Part shown: positions 60,295 through 64,000 of the stretch, piece by piece
Layout of the letters: each line of letters begins with the position of its first letter
Position numbering within the stretch: position 1 is the first letter of the stretch
Program-made: the position numbers and the translations under genes
Assembly: GCF_031769195.1 (NCBI RefSeq)
Contig: NZ_JAVHNP010000004.1
Location: 434,001 to 498,000, forward strand
Direction of reading: 5' to 3'
Length of the DNA: 64,000 nt
DNA from: Vreelandella sp031769195
GTDB lineage: Bacteria > Pseudomonadota > Gammaproteobacteria > Pseudomonadales > Halomonadaceae
The notes under the pieces: model-generated
What the model was told of the DNA's origin: nothing
Database searches by the model: none
The model's input: the letters and a program-made list of their open reading frames with translations, nothing else

Positions 60295-60957
60295 TTACGA
60301 CTCCACTTTCGGCGGCTCCACTTCCAGTTTCTGCGCGGCGATCACCGCCTGGGTACGGGAGTGCACGCCCAGCTTACGTAAAATTGCGGTTACGTGAGCT
60401 TTAATGGTCGCTTCTGATACGCTGAGTTCGTAGGCAATCTGCTTATTCAGCAGGCCTTCGGTCAGCATATTCAGTACGCGAAACTGCTGGGGCGTTAGCG
60501 AGGCAATCGCCTCAGCAAAGCGCGACTCCTCTTCGCTGGTCTCTTCTAGCACATTCGCTAGCGCTTCTGGCAGCCACACCTCACCCTGCAAAATCTCGCC
60601 CACCGCTTCGGCAATGAGCTGCAGCGACGATGATTTAGGAATGAAGCCAGAGGCACCATAGTCGATAGCACGACGCACCACGTAGGGCTCATCACTGCCG
60701 GACACAACCGCTACCGGAATATCCGGCATCTGCCCGCGCAGCTGAATAAGACCCGAAAAGCCGTGGGCTCCGGGCATATGAAGATCCAGCAGAATTAAAT
60801 CCGCATCAGGGTGTCGATTAACGACCTCAGTGGTGGCTTCCATGGTGTCGGCTTCGACGATCTCAGCCTGGGGGGCCAACTGGCGCAACGCCTGGGTGAG
60901 CGCTGCACGAAACAGCGGATGGTCGTCAGCGACGATAAACTTATGGGCTACTGCCAT
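60295..60957 (-). CDS. crbR: CrbR/ErdR-type LuxR-family response regulator
   Basis: 220-residue response regulator: receiver domain (about 5-120) with acidic residues D11 and D12 and the phosphorylation site D58 in LILLDLHMPG, and a C-terminal LuxR helix-turn-helix (about 150-212; LTPQQFRVLNMLTEGLLNKQIAYELSVSEATIKAHVTAILRKLG in pieces). GGAGGAATATCC stands before the ATG at 60957; the upstream frame adds 24 unconserved residues. It is encoded between crbS and acs, on the acs strand, and separated from acs by a terminator. In relatives it activates acs in response to the CrbS kinase. Confidence 0.9.
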   Translation of the reverse strand: MAVAHKFIVADDHPLFRAALTQALRQLAPQAEIVEADTMEATTEVVNRHPDADLILLDLHMPGAHGFSGLIQLRGQMPDIPVAVVSGSDEPYVVRRAIDYGASGFIPKSSSLQLIAEAVGEILQGEVWLPEALANVLEETSEEESRFAEAIASLTPQQFRVLNMLTEGLLNKQIAYELSVSEATIKAHVTAILRKLGVHSRTQAVIAAQKLEVEPPKVES

Positions 60958-61104
60958 GGATATTCCTCCGGTTCCTCGAGCAGCGGGGTTGCCTGCCGCC
61001 GCGACGCTAGGCTCATACGGTTGAAGCATGGTACCCCATGGGCTTCATCATGCCCAAGCATCACATGCACAATTTGTCATTGAGTCGTCATCCGAACAAA
61101 AACA

Positions 61105-61132
61105 GCAGTGCCGGCCACCGGGCCGGCACTGC
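61105..61132 (-). terminator. Rho-independent terminator of acs
   Basis: GCAGTGCCGGCC and GGCCGGCACTGC form a 12-base-pair stem with an ACCG loop. On the minus strand the stem is followed by TGTTTTTGTT, giving a T-rich tail. It separates acs from crbR. Confidence 0.85.
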
Positions 61133-61190
61133 ATCGGACAAGCGCAGTTTGCCTTACATGAATGAGCAAACGCTTGACGTCCGTCATTGA

Positions 61191-61226
61191 AACTCGCCCC
61201 CAATGCTGAATGCCTGAGGGCGAGTT
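61191..61226 (-). other. Inverted repeat at the 3' end of acs
   Basis: AACTCGCCC and GGGCGAGTT form perfect nine-base arms around an 18-base loop, two bases after the acs stop on the minus strand and about 60 bases before the T-tailed terminator. It may protect the mRNA 3' end or act as a first, weaker terminator. Confidence 0.5.
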
Positions 61227-61228
61227 GC

Positions 61229-63178
61229 TTACTGATTTGCCCGATGCTCGATCAGCTCATCAACCACCGAGGGGTCTGCTAGCGTACTGGTATCGCCCAG
61301 GCCGTCACACTCGTTGGCGGCAATTTTGCGCAGAATACGGCGCATGATTTTGCCTGAACGGGTTTTTGGCAGCCCCGGCGCCCACTGGATCACATCCGGC
61401 GAGGCAATCGGGCCAATGTCTTTACGTACCCACTGGGTCAGCTCTTTCTTTAGCTCATCGGTGGGGTCGATGCCGCCGTTCAGGGTCACATAAATGTAGA
61501 TACCCTGCCCTTTGATATCGTGGGGGAAGCCTACGACCGCCGCTTCAGCCACTGAAGAGTGCGCTACCAGCGAAGACTCAATCTCCGCGGTGCCCATGCG
61601 GTGGCCAGAGACGTTAAGCACATCGTCCACACGGCCGGTGATCCAGTAGTAGCCGTCTTCATCACGGCGGCAACCGTCACCGGTAAAGTACATGCCGTCG
61701 TAGGTAGAGAAGTAGGTTTGGACAAAGCGTTCGTGGTCACCCCAAATAGAGCGTGCCTGGCCCGGCCAGGAGTCAAGAATCACCAGGTTGCCCTCGGTGG
61801 CTCCCTCCAACTCATGACCTTCGTTATCGACTAGAGCGGGCTTCACGCCGAAGAACGGCGTAGTTGCTGAACCCGGTTTGAGGTCGGTGGCACCCGGCAG
61901 CGGAGCAATCATGATGCCGCCGGTTTCGGTTTGCCACCAGGTATCAACAATCGGGCACTTCTCGTTGCCGATTACGCGGTAGAACCACTCCCACGCTTCC
62001 GGGTTAATCGGCTCACCCACCGACCCTAGCAGGCGCAGCGAATCCCGCTTGCTGGAATCCATCACGCCGTCACCGTGCGCCATTAAGGCGCGTACGGCGG
62101 TGGGAGCCGTGTAGAGGATGTTAACCTGATGCTTATCGACGATTTCACCCATGCGGCCGTGGGTCGGGTAGCTCGGCACGCCCTCAAACATCAGCGTAGT
62201 AGCACCGTTCGCCAGCGGGCCGTAGACGATATAGCTGTGACCGGTGACCCAGCCAACGTCTGCCGTGCACCAGTAGATTTCGCCCTCTTGGTAGTCGAAA
62301 ACGTACTGATGGGTCATGGCAGCGTAGGTTAAGTAGCCGCCGGTGGTGTGTTTTAAGCCTTTCGGTGCACCGGTGGAGCCTGATGTGTAGAGAATGAACA
62401 GCGGGTCTTCCGCGTTCATGGCCTCGGCGGGGCACTCGGTGGACTGCTTATCGACCAGTTCGTCGAACCACAGGTCGCGGCCTTCTTTCCAGTCGATCTC
62501 ACCGCCGGTACGCTTCACCACCAGCACGTTTTGGCACACATCGGTGCCATTACGGGTCAGCGCTGAGTCGACGTTCTCTTTCAAGGGCACGTGCTTGCCA
62601 CCACGAACGGACTCATCAGCGGTAATCACCAGCTTAGAATCCGCGCCAATCACCCGCTGGGCTACGGCGTCTGGGGAGAAACCACCAAAGACGACCGAGT
62701 GCACCGCGCCAATCCGCGCACAGGCCAGCATGGCCATGGCGGCTTCGGGAATCATCGGCATATACAGTGTGACCGTATCGCCTTTTTGAATACCCAGTGA
62801 TTTCAGGCCATTGGCCAGCTGATTCGTGCGCTCGTACAGCTCACGATAGGTGATGTGCTTAGAATCGTTGGGATTATCGCCTTCCCAGATAATCGCCGTT
62901 TGGTCGCCACGCTTTTCCAGGTGACGATCCAGGCAGTTGGCCGCTACGTTCAGTTCGCCATCTTCAAACCAGCGGATATCGACGTTATCGCGGGCAAACG
63001 AGGTGTTTTTGATTTTGCTGGGGGTTTTGATCCAGTCGAGGCGCTTGGCCTGCTCGCCCCAGAAACCTTCCGGGTCGTCCATGGACTGCTGATACATTGC
63101 CGCATATTTATCTTTATCGGCCCATGCCTTGGCAGCGATGCTATCGCGCACTGGATAGACGTTATTATGCTCGCTCAT
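61229..63178 (-). CDS. acs: Acetyl-CoA synthetase Acs
   Basis: 649-residue AMP-forming ligase that activates acetate to acetyl-CoA by way of acetyl-AMP. The P-loop segment LFILYTSGSTGAPKG (around residue 262) and the C-terminal KTRSGKIMRRILRK, with the acetylation-target lysine K610, match Acs of standard length. The SGKIMRR lysine is the site inhibited by Pat-type acetylation in relatives. Upstream, 170 A/T-rich bases separate it from sprT and must hold its promoter; no CrbR site can be named. Together with the symporter and CrbSR it forms the acetate-assimilation part of the window. Confidence 0.96.
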   Translation of the reverse strand: MSEHNNVYPVRDSIAAKAWADKDKYAAMYQQSMDDPEGFWGEQAKRLDWIKTPSKIKNTSFARDNVDIRWFEDGELNVAANCLDRHLEKRGDQTAIIWEGDNPNDSKHITYRELYERTNQLANGLKSLGIQKGDTVTLYMPMIPEAAMAMLACARIGAVHSVVFGGFSPDAVAQRVIGADSKLVITADESVRGGKHVPLKENVDSALTRNGTDVCQNVLVVKRTGGEIDWKEGRDLWFDELVDKQSTECPAEAMNAEDPLFILYTSGSTGAPKGLKHTTGGYLTYAAMTHQYVFDYQEGEIYWCTADVGWVTGHSYIVYGPLANGATTLMFEGVPSYPTHGRMGEIVDKHQVNILYTAPTAVRALMAHGDGVMDSSKRDSLRLLGSVGEPINPEAWEWFYRVIGNEKCPIVDTWWQTETGGIMIAPLPGATDLKPGSATTPFFGVKPALVDNEGHELEGATEGNLVILDSWPGQARSIWGDHERFVQTYFSTYDGMYFTGDGCRRDEDGYYWITGRVDDVLNVSGHRMGTAEIESSLVAHSSVAEAAVVGFPHDIKGQGIYIYVTLNGGIDPTDELKKELTQWVRKDIGPIASPDVIQWAPGLPKTRSGKIMRRILRKIAANECDGLGDTSTLADPSVVDELIEHRANQ

Positions 63179-63347
63179 GAAATTGCCTCTGTCCGTGAAG
63201 TTGCACTCTCTAGTAAATGGTGCCGGTCTTATTATTGGTTACACCGACGCGCGTAATATTTACCTAGCATAAACCTGTCCAGAGCGGCTTCCCTTTAGAC
63301 ATTGGTATTAACATTTTTAATTTTAAAAACAATGACTTAATACGCCA

Positions 63348-63896
63348 TCATGGGTTTTCAAATGCACTGTAGACCAAGGTCTGATCACAATGACGGCAGC
63401 GATAGCGACGCCCCTTTACCACTAAGGCATGACGTCTGGACGTAAAACAGTGGGTCTGGCAGCCACACTCATAGCGATAAGGGCGCGGCTGGGAGCGCTG
63501 TATATCAAACCGGTGGGTCACCTTAGCTGCCAAGCCAAACAGGTCTCGCATCACGGCTTGCCACTCGCGCCCATGAGGCTTTAAGCGTGTGCCGTTGGCG
63601 AGGTGAAATACCAGCCAATGGGCCATCTCGTGGGGAATCACTTCATCAAAGTAGGCGTCACGATTATCGCCGAGCAACACGGGATTGAAACGCAGTCCAC
63701 CTCGCCCCAAATGCGCCTGCCCGGCCGAGGCACCCGTTAAATCGAACCACACCTTGGGGGTGGGAAGCGCCGGGTACACTTCTCGGCAGCGCGCTAACGC
63801 CTGCGCCACCCGTTGCTGGGCGGCTTGTATGAGCGCTTCTTGCGAGAGCGCCATTAGCTCATCGCGGGGCCACGGGGGCAGTGGTGATATCTTCAT
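63348..63896 (-). CDS. sprT: SprT family zinc metalloprotease-like protein
   Basis: 182-residue SprT-like protein with the zinc site H89-E90-x-x-H93 in VIPHEMAHWLVFH and H108 downstream in PHGREW, and a C-terminal zinc ribbon with C144, C146, C167 and C170. The start at 63896 gives the MKISxLP opening seen in E. coli SprT; no ribosome site of note stands before it, and M15 further in is an alternative. It lies upstream of acs on the same strand, 170 bases away. Its cellular role in bacteria is not established; the eukaryotic relative SPRTN acts on DNA-protein crosslinks. Confidence 0.85.
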   Translation of the reverse strand: MKISPLPPWPRDELMALSQEALIQAAQQRVAQALARCREVYPALPTPKVWFDLTGASAGQAHLGRGGLRFNPVLLGDNRDAYFDEVIPHEMAHWLVFHLANGTRLKPHGREWQAVMRDLFGLAAKVTHRFDIQRSQPRPYRYECGCQTHCFTSRRHALVVKGRRYRCRHCDQTLVYSAFENP

Positions 63897-63984
63897 TAGT
63901 GATAAACTAACCATTAATGACGTTGCTCGATTGTTTTGGATCGACAGCGGTTTCCAAAAGATGACGTTGACCACGAGGCTCCCT

Positions 63985-64000
63985 ATGGCAGAGCGCAATA
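63985..64000 (+). CDS. Possible 5' end of a gene at the right edge
   Basis: An ATG at 63985 preceded by GAGG with an eight-base spacer opens a frame (Met-Ala-Glu-Arg-Asn) divergent from sprT and cut off by the window end. Too short to identify or confirm. Confidence 0.35.

Overview
The window looks like a chromosomal segment of a Halomonas-type gammaproteobacterium (Halomonadaceae). The signs are a phasin gene, TRAP transport, a VC_2705-type acetate/solute symporter with its DUF4212 partner, a CrbS/CrbR acetate-switch pair, a cbb3 oxidase and an Fnr/Anr regulator. The organism assignment is inferred from gene content and protein style; no rRNA is present. No insertion sequence, prophage or CRISPR array was seen.

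Layout. (1) About 1-15.4 kb is a purine/ureide catabolic island: urate is oxidised (puuD), hydrolysed (hiuH), decarboxylated (uraD) and ring-opened (puuE), and the ureides are broken down to glyoxylate and urea (allE, allA). With these are a probable allantoin racemase, two NCS1 permeases, a YfcC-type carrier, a polar amino-acid-type ABC importer, and GntR and RpiR regulators. Allantoate amidohydrolase is not in the window. A conserved palindrome, TTGTATACAA, lies 33-36 bases before four of the catabolic start codons, and a second motif, GAAACTTTYGTTTC, lies before the two other transport units. (2) About 15.5-19.6 kb holds a phasin, two glutathione-transferase-fold proteins and an LldP/GlcA-family permease. 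(3) About 19.7-31.1 kb is a catabolic operon of unknown substrate: TRAP transporter, crotonase-fold protein, family III CoA-transferase, class V aminotransferase, FAD/Fe-S dehydrogenase and gamma-carbonic anhydrase, with an HbpS-like gene and a GntR regulator beside it. This is the best candidate for an undescribed pathway. (4) About 31.1-36.5 kb is the glycolate oxidase locus glcC / glcDEFG. (5) Five tRNA genes (Val and Asp) follow. (6) About 37.3-50.2 kb carries a hydrolase, ccoNOQP, ccoGHIS, a TauE/DsbD-like membrane protein, hemN, fnr and ttcA. (7) About 50.3-64 kb carries an exonuclease-like protein, a cNMP/CBS/DUF294 protein, a DUF4212-symporter pair, the crbS/crbR system, acs and sprT.

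Together the window is dominated by two-carbon metabolism. Ureide breakdown gives glyoxylate, glcDEF oxidises glycolate to glyoxylate, the LldP/GlcA permease probably brings in lactate or glycolate, and the actP-like symporter, CrbSR and Acs handle acetate. The cytochrome-bearing urate hydroxylase and the flavin dehydrogenases feed electrons to the respiratory chain, in which the cbb3 oxidase under Fnr/Anr control is the low-oxygen terminal enzyme.

Start codons were moved from the longest reading frame where a ribosome site, family length or operator position argued for it; each such case is explained. All operator assignments are inferences from repeated motifs.
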